From NCBI GenBank assembly GCA_964448855.1, contig CAYUXI010000032.1, positions 1-15,664 of the forward strand: a DNA stretch of 15,664 nt, written 5' to 3'. The notes under the pieces are model-generated. The model was given only the letters and a program-made list of their open reading frames with translations, was not told the origin of the DNA and ran no database searches. Position numbers and translations under genes: made by a program. Origin of the DNA: QAMX01 sp964448855 (GTDB lineage Bacteria; Bacillota; Clostridia; Oscillospirales; QAMX01). This document shows positions 5,631-15,075 of the stretch, piece by piece. The number at the start of each line of letters is the position of its first letter. Within the stretch, counting starts at the first letter, position 1.

Positions 5631-8255
5631 TTAGTTTTCCGTGGAATCTGTTGATTCATCGCCGTTCTTGTCGATTTCGGTTGTATTTTCCAAAATCGTC
5701 TCATTTTCGGCTGTTTGGACTTCCTCAATTTCCTCAGACGATTTGTCATCCGAATCATCCTTCGGTGCAGGTGCCAGACCGATGACGCGTTCGCCGGCCT
5801 GCGTCCGCATGATGATGACGCCCTGCGAATTGCGGCCGCAGACGCGCACGGCGGACAGCTCCGTCCGGATGGTGGTGCCCTCGCTCGTCACGATGAACAC
5901 GCCGCTGTCCGGCTTGCAGATCATCATGCCGGCCAGCGTACCGGTTTTCTCCGTCAGCTGGTGCATGACAACGCCCTTCCCGCCGCGGTGATGCGTCGGG
6001 AACCGGTCTTCCTCGGTCAGCTTGCCATAGCCGTTTTCCGTCAGCGTCAGGACATAATCGCCCGGCTGAACGACGGATGCGCCGACGACCTCATCGCCCT
6101 CGTCCATGCGGATCCCGATGACACCGGTAGCCGTTCGACCCATGGCGCGGACGGCGGTTTCCGTAAAGCGGACGGACTGGCCGTTCTTCGTGCCGAGCAG
6201 GATGTCGTTCGAGCCGTCTGTCAGGAGGACGCTGATCAGCTGATCCTCCTCGCCGAGCGTCAGCACGCGCAGACCGGATTTCCGGAACGACCGGATTTCC
6301 GAGACGGACAGACGCTTGACAATGCCGCTCTTTGTGACCATGACCATGTACTGCTCCTCCGACGAGCTTTCGCCGATGTGAAGCATGGTGGTGACGTGTT
6401 CACCCTGGTCGAGCTGGAGCAGGTTGATGATGTTGGTGCCCTTGGCGGTGCGCCCGGCCTCCGGAATCTGGTAGCCCTTCATCCGGAAAACGCGTCCGGC
6501 ATCCGTGAAGAACAGGATATAATCGTGCGTTCCGGCGACAAACAGCGTGTCCGCCGTATCCTCGTCGCGGATGGTCATACCGGAAACGCCCTTGCCGCCG
6601 CGCCGCTGGACACGATAGGTGTCGGCGGGCAGGCGCTTGATGTAGCCGAGCCGCGTCAGCGTGTAGACGCAGGTTTCCTGCTTGATGAGATCCTCGACGT
6701 CGATTTCGTTGTCAACGGCCTCGATCACCGTTCGACGCTTGTCGGAGAAGCGGGACTTGATCTCGTTCAGCTCCTTCTTCAGGATTTCGCACATATGCGC
6801 CTCGTTGCCGATGATGAAGCGGCATTCGCGGATAATGGCCATTTTTTCGGCCAGTTCCTTCTCGATTTTGTCAACGCCCAGTCCGGTGAGCTGGCCGAGC
6901 GTCATGGCCACGATGGCCGAGGCCTGTTCCTCGGTCAGACCGACGGTGTTGTCGGCCTCGTCGTCATATGCGTCGCCGCGGCGGAGCAGGTTGGAGACAT
7001 CCTCGCCGGAGAAGCGCGCCATCAACGCCTGCTTCGCGTCATTGACGGAGGCGGAGGCGCGGATGATGTGGACGACCTCGTCGATGTGATCGACGGCGAT
7101 GCGCAGACCCTTCAGGATGTGTGCCCGTGCCATGGCCTGCTCCAGATCGAACTTGGTTCGGCGGAGGAGGACCTCCTTCTGGTGGGCGATGTAGTAGGAG
7201 AGCGCTTCGCGCAGCGTCAGCACCTTCGGCGAATTATCGACGATGGCGAGCATATTGACGGCAAACGTGTCCTGCAGCTGCGTATACTGGAAGAGCTGGT
7301 TCAGAACGACGTTCGCATTGGCGCTGCGGGACAGCTCAATGACCACGCGCATCCCGTTGCGGTTCGATTCGTCGCGGATGGCGGTGATGCCCTCCACGCG
7401 TTTTTCCTTGACGAGTGTGCCGATCGATTCGCAGAGCTTCGCCTTGTTGACCATGTACGGGATTTCCGTCACGATGATGCGGCTCTTGCCGGACGGCTCC
7501 TCCTGAATTTCCGTGCGGGCGCGCACCTTGATGTGGCCGCGGCCGGTCGCATAGGCGGAGCGGATGCCGGACATACCGAGAATGATGCCGCCGGTCGGGA
7601 AGTCCGGCCCCTTGATGTGCTGCATCAGCTCATCCATCCCGGCGTCCGGGTTGTCGAGCAGGCAAATGGCGCCGTCAATGACCTCGCCCAAATTGTGCGG
7701 TGGAATGTTGGTCGCCATGCCGACGGCGATGCCGACGGAGCCGTTGACCAGGAGGTTCGGGAACCGGGACGGCAGAACAGTCGGCTCCTTCAGACGGCCA
7801 TCGAAGTTCGGCATGAACTCGACGGTATTCTTTTCGATGTCGCGGAGCATTTCCAGGCTGAGCTTTTGCAGCCGGGCTTCCGTGTAACGGTAGGCAGCCG
7901 GTGGGTCGCCATCGACGGAACCGAAGTTGCCGTGCCCGTCCACCAGCGGATAGCGAAGCGAGAAATCCTGTGCCAGACGAACCATGGCATCATAGACGGA
8001 GGTGTCCCCGTGCGGATGGTACCGGCCGAGCACGTCACCGACGGCGGTAACGGATTTGCGGTACGGCTTATCCGGCGTCAGCTTGGTCTCATGCATCGTA
8101 TACAGGATGCGGCGCTGAACCGGCTTCAACCCGTCTCGGACATCCGGCAGTGCGCGGCTGATGATGACGCTGACGGCGTATTCCATGAACGATTTCTTGA
8201 CTTCGCGCTCAATATCGACGTCTATGACTTTCTGATTTTCAAAATCAAATTCCAT
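5631..8255 (-). CDS. gyrA: DNA gyrase subunit A
   Basis: 874 residues. It forms the A2B2 gyrase with the neighbouring gyrB product, breaking and rejoining DNA to add negative supercoils. The catalytic tyrosine is Y124 (YRYTEARLQ). The quinolone-determining region reads GRYHPHGDTSVYDAMVRLAQ; the position equal to E. coli Ser83 is T85, common in clostridia, and Asp87 is kept as D89. The wrapping domain starts after about residue 525 and carries the GyrA box QRRGGKG (550-556), which marks it as gyrase and not topoisomerase IV. The last ~45 residues are acidic and Ser/Thr-rich. The AAAGGA site lies about 14 bases from the ATG. It starts 54 bases after gyrB. Confidence 0.98.
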   Translation of the reverse strand: MEFDFENQKVIDVDIEREVKKSFMEYAVSVIISRALPDVRDGLKPVQRRILYTMHETKLTPDKPYRKSVTAVGDVLGRYHPHGDTSVYDAMVRLAQDFSLRYPLVDGHGNFGSVDGDPPAAYRYTEARLQKLSLEMLRDIEKNTVEFMPNFDGRLKEPTVLPSRFPNLLVNGSVGIAVGMATNIPPHNLGEVIDGAICLLDNPDAGMDELMQHIKGPDFPTGGIILGMSGIRSAYATGRGHIKVRARTEIQEEPSGKSRIIVTEIPYMVNKAKLCESIGTLVKEKRVEGITAIRDESNRNGMRVVIELSRSANANVVLNQLFQYTQLQDTFAVNMLAIVDNSPKVLTLREALSYYIAHQKEVLLRRTKFDLEQAMARAHILKGLRIAVDHIDEVVHIIRASASVNDAKQALMARFSGEDVSNLLRRGDAYDDEADNTVGLTEEQASAIVAMTLGQLTGLGVDKIEKELAEKMAIIRECRFIIGNEAHMCEILKKELNEIKSRFSDKRRTVIEAVDNEIDVEDLIKQETCVYTLTRLGYIKRLPADTYRVQRRGGKGVSGMTIRDEDTADTLFVAGTHDYILFFTDAGRVFRMKGYQIPEAGRTAKGTNIINLLQLDQGEHVTTMLHIGESSSEEQYMVMVTKSGIVKRLSVSEIRSFRKSGLRVLTLGEEDQLISVLLTDGSNDILLGTKNGQSVRFTETAVRAMGRTATGVIGIRMDEGDEVVGASVVQPGDYVLTLTENGYGKLTEEDRFPTHHRGGKGVVMHQLTEKTGTLAGMMICKPDSGVFIVTSEGTTIRTELSAVRVCGRNSQGVIIMRTQAGERVIGLAPAPKDDSDDKSSEEIEEVQTAENETILENTTEIDKNGDESTDSTEN

Positions 8256-8309
8256 ATGATTTCTGTTGATCCTTTCAAAAATCGGGAATCGGAAATTGGG
8301 CGAACCCGG

Positions 8310-10217
<1,908 letters not shown>

Positions 10218-10265
10218 TGAAAACCTCCGGTTCAATTTCGGTTCGCTTCTGCAAACCCGATGTGG

Positions 10266-10505
10266 TCAGCGGTCGTTTCGCTTGGCGATGGTCTGAGAGG
10301 AAACGGCAGAGAGATAAATTCGCCCGTCTGAGCAGACGACGAAGGATTTTGGCAGTTCATCGCTGACATTCACGACTTTTTTCTGTTTTTCTGCCGCTGC
10401 CAGAAACCCGCGGCTGTTGGAGTTGACGGTTGCACGATCCAGATCGAATACGGCAATGATTTCGTCCGTCCGGACGACGGTGTCTGCGCCGAGATGCAGG
10501 TACAT
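10266..10505 (-). CDS. remB: DUF370/RemB-like regulatory protein
   Basis: 79 residues, usual for the DUF370 family (RemA/RemB, YaaB). It starts MYLHLGADTVVRTDEIIAVF, followed by a basic linker (AAEKQKKVVNVS) and the PKSFVVCSDGRIYLSAVSSQTI ending that is characteristic of the group. In B. subtilis remB (yaaB) holds this same place between recF and gyrB. RemA is a DNA-binding activator of biofilm matrix genes; the role of RemB is less clear. A G-rich site (GGGGGAAG) lies about 6 bases before the ATG. The gap to recF is 17 bases, so they are probably cotranscribed. Confidence 0.9.
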   Translation of the reverse strand: MYLHLGADTVVRTDEIIAVFDLDRATVNSNSRGFLAAAEKQKKVVNVSDELPKSFVVCSDGRIYLSAVSSQTIAKRNDR

Positions 10506-10522
10506 GAAACGCTTCCCCCTGC

Positions 10523-11641
10523 TCAGAGATCCTGTGTCTGAATGACCGTCCCGCCGCGGATTTTGAAGACGCGGCCCTTGGTGATTTCCGTGTAGCGGTC
10601 CATCGTGCAGCTGGAAATGATCACCTGTCCGGAGTTGATGCGGTTCAGAACGAAGTTCTGCCGGTCGGCGTCGAGCTCGGACAGCACGTCATCCAAAAGC
10701 AGCACCGGGTATTCGCCGGTCTCCTCCTTGACGATGTCGCGTTCGGCCAGCTTGATGGACAGAACAGCGGTGCGCGTCTGCCCCTGAGAGGCAAAGCCCT
10801 TGGCCGGTGTGCCGTTGATCTGGACCTCGAAATCGTCCTTATGCGGCCCGGTCAGGCAGATTTTCGAGGCGAGCTCCGCCTGATAATGGCTTTTCTGGTG
10901 AATCCGGATGCATTCCGCCAGCTCCTCCGGCGAGGCGCCGGTGTCTTCGATGGTGGAAAGCGACTGGTACCGGATTTGCAGGTGATCCTTTCCGCCACTG
11001 ATGGACGAGGCCATCGCGGCAGAATGCTCCTCCAGCTGGCGGAGGTACTGATGGCGGAAGCTGATCAGCATGGCGCCGTGAACGGCGATCTGCTCGTTAT
11101 AGGCGGGGAGCATCTCGATCATGGACGGCTTCTCCTCCAGCGAGTGGAGCAGGCGGGACTTCATGTCGAGTGCGCGGTTGTATTCCTGCAGGTGCAGCAT
11201 ATACTTCGGGCGGAGCTGGCTCAGCGCGATATCGATCATGCGGCGGCGGCGAACACTGGGGTCGCGCAGCAGGTTCATATCGTCCGGGCAGAAGAGGACG
11301 GTGCGGAGAAGGCCGATAAAGTCGGCGGCTTTCCGGATGGAAACGCCGTTTTTCAGCACCTGCTTCCGCTCGGTCTGGCTCAGCGTAATTTCCAGCGCAC
11401 AACGCCGGTCGGCGCCGGCCAGCGTCGTTTCAACCTTGGCAAAGCCGCAGCCGTGCGAAATCAGCTCCTTATCCTTGGCCGGACGAATCGGGCGCAGCGT
11501 CGAGATGTAGAAAATGCTCTCGATCAGGTTCGTTTTTCCTTCGGCATTGTTGCCGAGAATGATGTTGACGGACGGATGGAGGTTGATGACCTCATTTTCG
11601 TAGTTTCTGTAGTTTAACAGTCGAAGTTCGGTGATCGTCAT
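10523..11641 (-). CDS. recF: DNA replication and repair protein RecF
   Basis: 372 residues, as expected for RecF. This SMC-like ABC ATPase binds DNA at stalled forks and helps RecO and RecR load RecA. The N terminus MTITELRLLNYRNYEN is typical. The Walker A motif is GNNAEGKT (30-37), the ABC signature lies in GFASQGQTRTAVLSIKLAE, and Walker B plus D-loop in LLLDDVLSELDA (about 314-325). The frame extends upstream to a start at 11725, but those residues match nothing and overlap the S4 gene. The ATG at 11641 overlaps the S4 gene's stop (ATGA), so translation is likely coupled. Confidence 0.97.
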   Translation of the reverse strand: MTITELRLLNYRNYENEVINLHPSVNIILGNNAEGKTNLIESIFYISTLRPIRPAKDKELISHGCGFAKVETTLAGADRRCALEITLSQTERKQVLKNGVSIRKAADFIGLLRTVLFCPDDMNLLRDPSVRRRRMIDIALSQLRPKYMLHLQEYNRALDMKSRLLHSLEEKPSMIEMLPAYNEQIAVHGAMLISFRHQYLRQLEEHSAAMASSISGGKDHLQIRYQSLSTIEDTGASPEELAECIRIHQKSHYQAELASKICLTGPHKDDFEVQINGTPAKGFASQGQTRTAVLSIKLAERDIVKEETGEYPVLLLDDVLSELDADRQNFVLNRINSGQVIISSCTMDRYTEITKGRVFKIRGGTVIQTQDL

Positions 11642-11871
11642 ACAGCAGCATACCTCACGATATAGGACGTTGATTGATAGAGGACGGTGTCCCCGTCCCG
11701 CAGCTTCTTTCCGCGCATCGTACACGGTTCCCCGTTGACGCAGACCTGCCCACCGGTGATGGCCAGCTTCGCCTCACCGCCTGTGATGACGGCGCCGGAG
11801 AGCTTGAGAAAGGCATCCAGACGGATAAAATCGGTGTGAATTTCAATGACGGTCGGTTGTTTTTCCTGCAT
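11638..11871 (-). CDS. yaaA: S4-domain RNA-binding protein, YaaA/RlbA type
   Basis: About 77 residues forming one S4 domain: IRLDAFLKLSGAVITGGEAKLAITGGQVCVNG, then the GKKLRDGDTV strand. Members of this family sit between dnaN and recF across Firmicutes. They are thought to bind ribosomal or other structured RNA; the exact role is unsettled. Two ATGs are six bases apart. AGGCGG lies 7 bases before the second (11871) but directly abuts the first (11877), so I prefer 11871. It starts shortly after dnaN and overlaps recF by 4 bases. Confidence 0.92.
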   Translation of the reverse strand: MQEKQPTVIEIHTDFIRLDAFLKLSGAVITGGEAKLAITGGQVCVNGEPCTMRGKKLRDGDTVLYQSTSYIVRYAAV

Positions 11872-11885
11872 ATTCATCCCGCCTT

Positions 11886-12992
11886 TCAGTTCAGCCGCAC
11901 CGGGGCAATGATATACTGGTACGTTTCGCCCTCCGGCGGCTTGATCACAAACGGGGAGGACGGGGAGTTGAAGCAGAGGCGAATCTTTTCATCCTCGATG
12001 GCGTGGAGCGCATCGGACATGAATTTGTTGGAGAGGCCGATCTCGATCGGTTCGCATTCGCCTTCATACCGGCATTCGTCATAGCCGGTAACGCGGGAGG
12101 AGACGTAGTTGAAGCGGATGATGCCGTCTTCAAAGCGGCAGCGAATGGAATTCTTCACGCGGTCGGAATTCTTGACGTCCATCCGGGCGACGCTTTCGGC
12201 GAAGGCCTCGCGGTCAACGGTGACGCAGTTGGCGTGAGAGAACGTCAAAAAGTGCTCATATTTAATAAACTGGCCCTCCAACAGGCGAGTGACGAGTGCA
12301 GCAGATTCCGTCTGGACAGTCATATGCTTTTTGGAAATCCGCAGCTTGACGGGCGATTCGTCCTTTTTCAGGAGCTTTTCGACCTCGCGGAGCGCGCCGG
12401 ACGGGACGATGAAGTTGAATTTCTTGTCCTTGTCGTCGGTTTCATTGACGGGCTCCTGGCGGACGGCGAGTCGGGAGCTGTCGGAGGCGACGGCGCGGAA
12501 GACCATATCCGAGACCTCGAACAGCACGCCGGTCAGCACCGGCTTTGTATCGAGAATGGAGACCGAGAAGACGGTCTGGTTGATCATGGAGCGAAGCGTG
12601 GCGGAATCAATGGTCAGCCCTTCGCCGTTATCGACGACGGGCAGCTCCGGGAATTCGTCGTGCGGCATGGCGATCAGGTTGAAGCGGGCGATGCCACAGC
12701 GGACGGAAATCTTGAAATCCTCGTCCACCTCGATGTAGGCGACGTCGTTCGGCAGCTTCTGGACGATATCTGTAAAGGTGGCGGCGTTGAAAACCGCGAC
12801 ACCCGCCTCTGTAATCTCCGCTTCGACAATGCAGGTGATGCCGAGATCCAGGTTGAAGCCGGTAATGCGCAGCGTTTCATCCGCACGGATCAGCAGACCC
12901 TCCAGTGCGGGGATGGTACTCTTGGAAGCAACGGCACGGCCGGCGGCGGAAATCGCCTCCTGCAGTGCGGCTTTGGTGCAGTTGAATTTCAT
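11886..12992 (-). CDS. dnaN: DNA polymerase III beta subunit (sliding clamp)
   Basis: 368 residues. The homodimeric ring holds the replicative polymerase on DNA and recruits other partners through its hydrophobic pocket. It has the usual N-terminal MKFNCTKAALQEAIS..SKSTIPALEGLLI, a central LLEGQFIKYEHF loop and the C-terminal YIIAPVRLN that lines the partner-binding pocket in place of the MPMRL of E. coli. GGAGGT is 10 bases before the ATG. A promoter of its own lies at 13097-13125. The next gene starts 8 to 14 bases after its stop, depending on the start chosen there. Confidence 0.98.
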   Translation of the reverse strand: MKFNCTKAALQEAISAAGRAVASKSTIPALEGLLIRADETLRITGFNLDLGITCIVEAEITEAGVAVFNAATFTDIVQKLPNDVAYIEVDEDFKISVRCGIARFNLIAMPHDEFPELPVVDNGEGLTIDSATLRSMINQTVFSVSILDTKPVLTGVLFEVSDMVFRAVASDSSRLAVRQEPVNETDDKDKKFNFIVPSGALREVEKLLKKDESPVKLRISKKHMTVQTESAALVTRLLEGQFIKYEHFLTFSHANCVTVDREAFAESVARMDVKNSDRVKNSIRCRFEDGIIRFNYVSSRVTGYDECRYEGECEPIEIGLSNKFMSDALHAIEDEKIRLCFNSPSSPFVIKPPEGETYQYIIAPVRLN

Positions 12993-13096
12993 GGTGTATC
13001 AAACCTCCGGTTGTCGGCCGGCGCAGGTCGCCGGGAAATAGCGTTCCGGGAGGAAAGGGAAACCGGTAGCCGCTTCTTTCTCTCTTCCCGTATTGT

Positions 13097-13125
13097 TTTA
13101 TAGTCGTAGTCGTAGAGGCTGTCGA
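13097..13125 (-). promoter_or_regulatory. Probable dnaN promoter
   Basis: On the minus strand, -35 TCGACA (13120-13125) and -10 TATAAA (13097-13102) are separated by exactly 17 bases. Each matches the consensus in 5 of 6 positions. A TGTGGAAAA box (13129-13137) lies 3 bases upstream of the -35, where bound DnaA could affect RNA polymerase. The leader to the dnaN ATG would be about 95 bases. Confidence 0.6.
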
Positions 13126-13128
13126 GCG

Positions 13129-13137
13129 TGTGGAAAA
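13129..13137 (+). promoter_or_regulatory. DnaA-box-like site upstream of the dnaN promoter
   Basis: TGTGGAAAA, the reverse complement of TTTTCCACA, matches the canonical box at 8 of 9 positions. It is the best site in the dnaA-dnaN gap and the same 9-mer as in the doublets at 14936-14956 and 5598-5618. Confidence 0.6.
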
Positions 13138-13273
13138 GTCTGGAAGTCCAGGGGAGACAAGGAAAAACCCGTCAACAGGGGGGTGTGGAAGAATGACCGC
13201 CCCCGGATTTCGTTTCCACAGGCCATTTTTGCAGTGTGGTCGGTGTGGAAATAAAAATGTGGAAGGTTGAGGA

Positions 13274-14596
13274 TTATGTGGATGCTTCGGCATCAGAGAG
13301 GTTGCTGATGAGGTCCTTGACGATGTTGGCGATTTCGGGGTTGTCGCGCATCTCGGTCTTGATTTTATTGATGGAGTTGATGACCGTGGTGTGGTGCTGG
13401 CCGCCGAATTCTTGGCCGATTTCCTTCAGGGAGAGGTCGGTCAGCTGCTGAAGAATGTAGCAGGCGATCTGGCGGGGCATGACGACGTCCTTGGACTGGT
13501 TCTTGACGCGGATGCGGTCGGGTTTAATGTTATAGTACTTGCAGACTTCCTCGATGATGAGCGAGGGCGTCGGCTTGGTGCCGGTACCGATCAGGATATC
13601 CTTGATGGCGCGGCGCACCGTTTCCATGGAGACCTCGCCGCCCTCCAGATCGTGGTCGGCCTTGAGGTGGTTCAGAATGCCCTCCAGCTGCCGGACGTTC
13701 GCGGTGGCGTTGGTGGCGATGTATTTCAGCAGCGAATCGGGGACATCCAGGTGAATCAGGCTGCATTTCTGCTTCAAAATGGCAATTTTGGTCTCGTAAT
13801 CCGGCGGTTGAATGTCGGCAAGCAGCCCCATTTCGAACCGGGACTGAATGCGCTTGTCCAGCGTGTAGATTTCGCGGGGCGGCCGGTCGGAGGTGAGGAC
13901 AATCTGCTTGTGTGCGTCGTACAGCGTATTGAAGGTATTAAAAAATTCAATCTGCGTCTGCTCCTTCCCGGCGATGAACTGGATATCGTCGATGAGGAGG
14001 ACGTCTACGAGGTTGTATTTGTTGCGGAATTCCTCCATATTACCCTTTTGGAGCGAAGAAACGAGGTCATTTGTAAAATCGTCACTTTTCAGGTACAGGA
14101 CGCGGAAATGCGGCTGGTCGCTCTGGACGGTATTGGAAATGGCCTTCATCAGGTGCGTTTTGCCGAGCCCGGAGCCGCCGTAGATGAAGAGCGGGTTGTA
14201 GACGCGGGCGGGATTTTTGGCAACGGCCAGCGCGGCGGCATGGGCGAAGCGGTTGGAGGAACCGACGATAAAATCGTCAAAGGTAAATTTCGGGACGTGC
14301 GGCAGGTTGTCAGTGGGGAGCGGGACATTTTCTTCACCGGGCACCGGCTCATCGGCGTCGAGCACGATAAAATCCATGTCGGCGGAGAAAATCTGGCTGA
14401 GGGTTTTGCGAACCAGGTCGCCGTAGCGCGTCAAAATGATCTCTTTTTTGTAGGCGGTGGTGGTGCGGATGATGAAGCAGTCCTGCCGCAAATCTACGGC
14501 AGAAGCGTCCGAAAACCAGATATCAATCGTGATTTTCTGGATTTCCTTCTCCATCAGGGTTAACAGACTTTTCAATACGTCGTCGGCGGAATTCAT
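13274..14596 (-). CDS. dnaA: Chromosomal replication initiator DnaA
   Basis: 440 residues. An AAA+ protein that binds boxes in oriC and opens the duplex. Domain I covers about residues 1-80. The short linker leads to FTFDDFIVGSSNRFAHAA. Walker A is GGSGLGKT (140-147), Walker B LLIDD (200-204), with sensor I in VLTSDRPP and the arginine-finger helix DKRIQSRFEMGL. The C-terminal helix-turn-helix contains SLKEIGQEFGGQHHTTVINSI. Several residues that contact DNA in E. coli differ (R399, K415, P423, R432 and D433 align with Q367, Q383, K391, Q400 and H401), while H434 and T435 are kept. AAGGAG lies about 6 bases before the ATG. Confidence 0.98.
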   Translation of the reverse strand: MNSADDVLKSLLTLMEKEIQKITIDIWFSDASAVDLRQDCFIIRTTTAYKKEIILTRYGDLVRKTLSQIFSADMDFIVLDADEPVPGEENVPLPTDNLPHVPKFTFDDFIVGSSNRFAHAAALAVAKNPARVYNPLFIYGGSGLGKTHLMKAISNTVQSDQPHFRVLYLKSDDFTNDLVSSLQKGNMEEFRNKYNLVDVLLIDDIQFIAGKEQTQIEFFNTFNTLYDAHKQIVLTSDRPPREIYTLDKRIQSRFEMGLLADIQPPDYETKIAILKQKCSLIHLDVPDSLLKYIATNATANVRQLEGILNHLKADHDLEGGEVSMETVRRAIKDILIGTGTKPTPSLIIEEVCKYYNIKPDRIRVKNQSKDVVMPRQIACYILQQLTDLSLKEIGQEFGGQHHTTVINSINKIKTEMRDNPEIANIVKDLISNLSDAEAST

Positions 14597-14683
14597 AACG
14601 GCTCCTTACGTCTCCTTCTGGCGCGATTTGTGCGCGTGATCATCAGGGATCCTGAAAAAAGCGGCAGCGAAAAACATCCACAG

Positions 14684-14718
14684 AACCGGTGGAAACCGGT
14701 GTGCCACGGAAAGGGCAC
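14684..14718 (-). promoter_or_regulatory. Hairpins in the predicted dnaA leader
   Basis: Two small hairpins fall in the transcript leader: GTGCC/GGCAC (14701-14705 with 14714-14718) and ACCGGT/ACCGGT with a GGAA loop on the plus strand (14685-14690 with 14695-14700). The second is also a direct repeat of AACCGGTG. Neither is followed by a U-run, so they are not terminators. They could be protein sites or RNA structure; no function is shown. Confidence 0.35.
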
Positions 14719-14745
14719 TCCTGCCGCGATTATATACTACTATAT

Positions 14746-14774
14746 ATAATAACAGATTTCCACGCAATTTGCAA
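14746..14774 (-). promoter_or_regulatory. Probable dnaA promoter
   Basis: On the minus strand, -35 TTGCAA (14769-14774, 4 of 6) and -10 TATTAT (14746-14751, 5 of 6) have a 17-base spacer. A box-like ATTTCCACG (14756-14764) sits inside the spacer and CTTTCCACA (14790-14798) just upstream, a layout that fits autoregulation by DnaA. A perfect TATAAT at 14729-14734 is an alternative -10 but has no matching -35. Confidence 0.55.
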
Positions 14775-14935
14775 GGGAAAAATAGACAGCTTTCCACACC
14801 AAAACAAACGTATTTTCTCACTCAATTTTCGAAAAATGGATAATTTTAAGTGAAAAACAGGAGAAAACCATGAGAAAACGGGAAAATCCGAATGAGAAAA
14901 AAGAGAGAAAGGGGCGGAAAAAAATTGAGAGTGGG

Positions 14936-14956
14936 TGTGGAAAACTCTGTGGAAAA
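14936..14956 (+). promoter_or_regulatory. Tandem DnaA-box-like doublet in oriC
   Basis: Two exact TGTGGAAAA 9-mers (14936-14944 and 14948-14956) are separated by CTC, in the same orientation and 12 bases apart start to start. They flank the purine-rich tract on its right side. The arrangement recurs with one mismatch near gyrA/rnhA at 5598-5618. An exact 9-mer is expected about 0.1 times by chance in a window this size counting both strands. Confidence 0.7.
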
Positions 14957-15018
14957 GGTGGAAGTGCCTGTTGAAAACAGGGGTTTTGCCGGGAAAAGTA
15001 CATGGTCGAAAAGGTATG

Positions 15019-15059
15019 AAAAAGCCCCGGAACGGTCGAAATTGGACTGTTCCGGGGCT
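15019..15059 (-). terminator. Intrinsic terminator after the zinc-ribbon gene
   Basis: Stem 15023-15037 pairs with 15045-15059 (15 positions, one mismatch in the minus-strand transcript) around a 7-base loop. It is followed by five U residues (complement of 15019-15023). It insulates oriC and dnaA from transcription entering from the right. The GC-rich stem base (AGCCCCGGAAC) makes it strong. Confidence 0.9.
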
Positions 15060-15075
15060 GGAAAATGAGATTGTT

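Larger units (their letters stand above)
12993..13273. other. dnaA-dnaN intergenic half of oriC
   Basis: The 281-base gap holds several DnaA-box-like sites: TGTGGAAAA at 13129-13137 and weaker ones at 13184-13192, 13212-13220, 13244-13252 and 13258-13266. One more (TGTGGATGC, 13277-13285) falls in the last codons of dnaA. Firmicute origins are often bipartite, with box clusters on both sides of dnaA; in B. subtilis the DNA opens on the dnaN side. A (TAGTCG)2TAG tract at 13101-13115 lies next to the strongest box. I see no terminator for dnaA. That this is oriC is inference from context and site density. Confidence 0.75.
14597..15018. other. Upstream half of oriC and dnaA regulatory region
   Basis: No gene is visible here. 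From dnaA outward it holds a leader with two small hairpins, an AT-only core near 14730-14751 containing the dnaA promoter, and scattered 7-of-9 DnaA-box-like sites (14674-14682, 14790-14798, 14835-14843). Further out is a strongly purine-biased tract (about 14850-14930) and the exact TTTTCCACA doublet (14936-14956, on the minus strand). The rpmH-rnpA genes that often diverge from dnaA in Firmicutes are absent. Density of box-like sites, AT-rich DNA and gene context support an origin function. Confidence 0.75.

Noticed and set aside
8020..8041. Quinolone-resistance change in GyrA (Thr at the Ser83 position)
   Set aside because: Thr at this position is common in clostridial GyrA and D89 is intact, so the sequence does not show acquired resistance.
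13178..13204. GGGGG/CCCCC inverted repeat after dnaA as a terminator
   Set aside because: The stem is short and no U-run follows on the minus strand.
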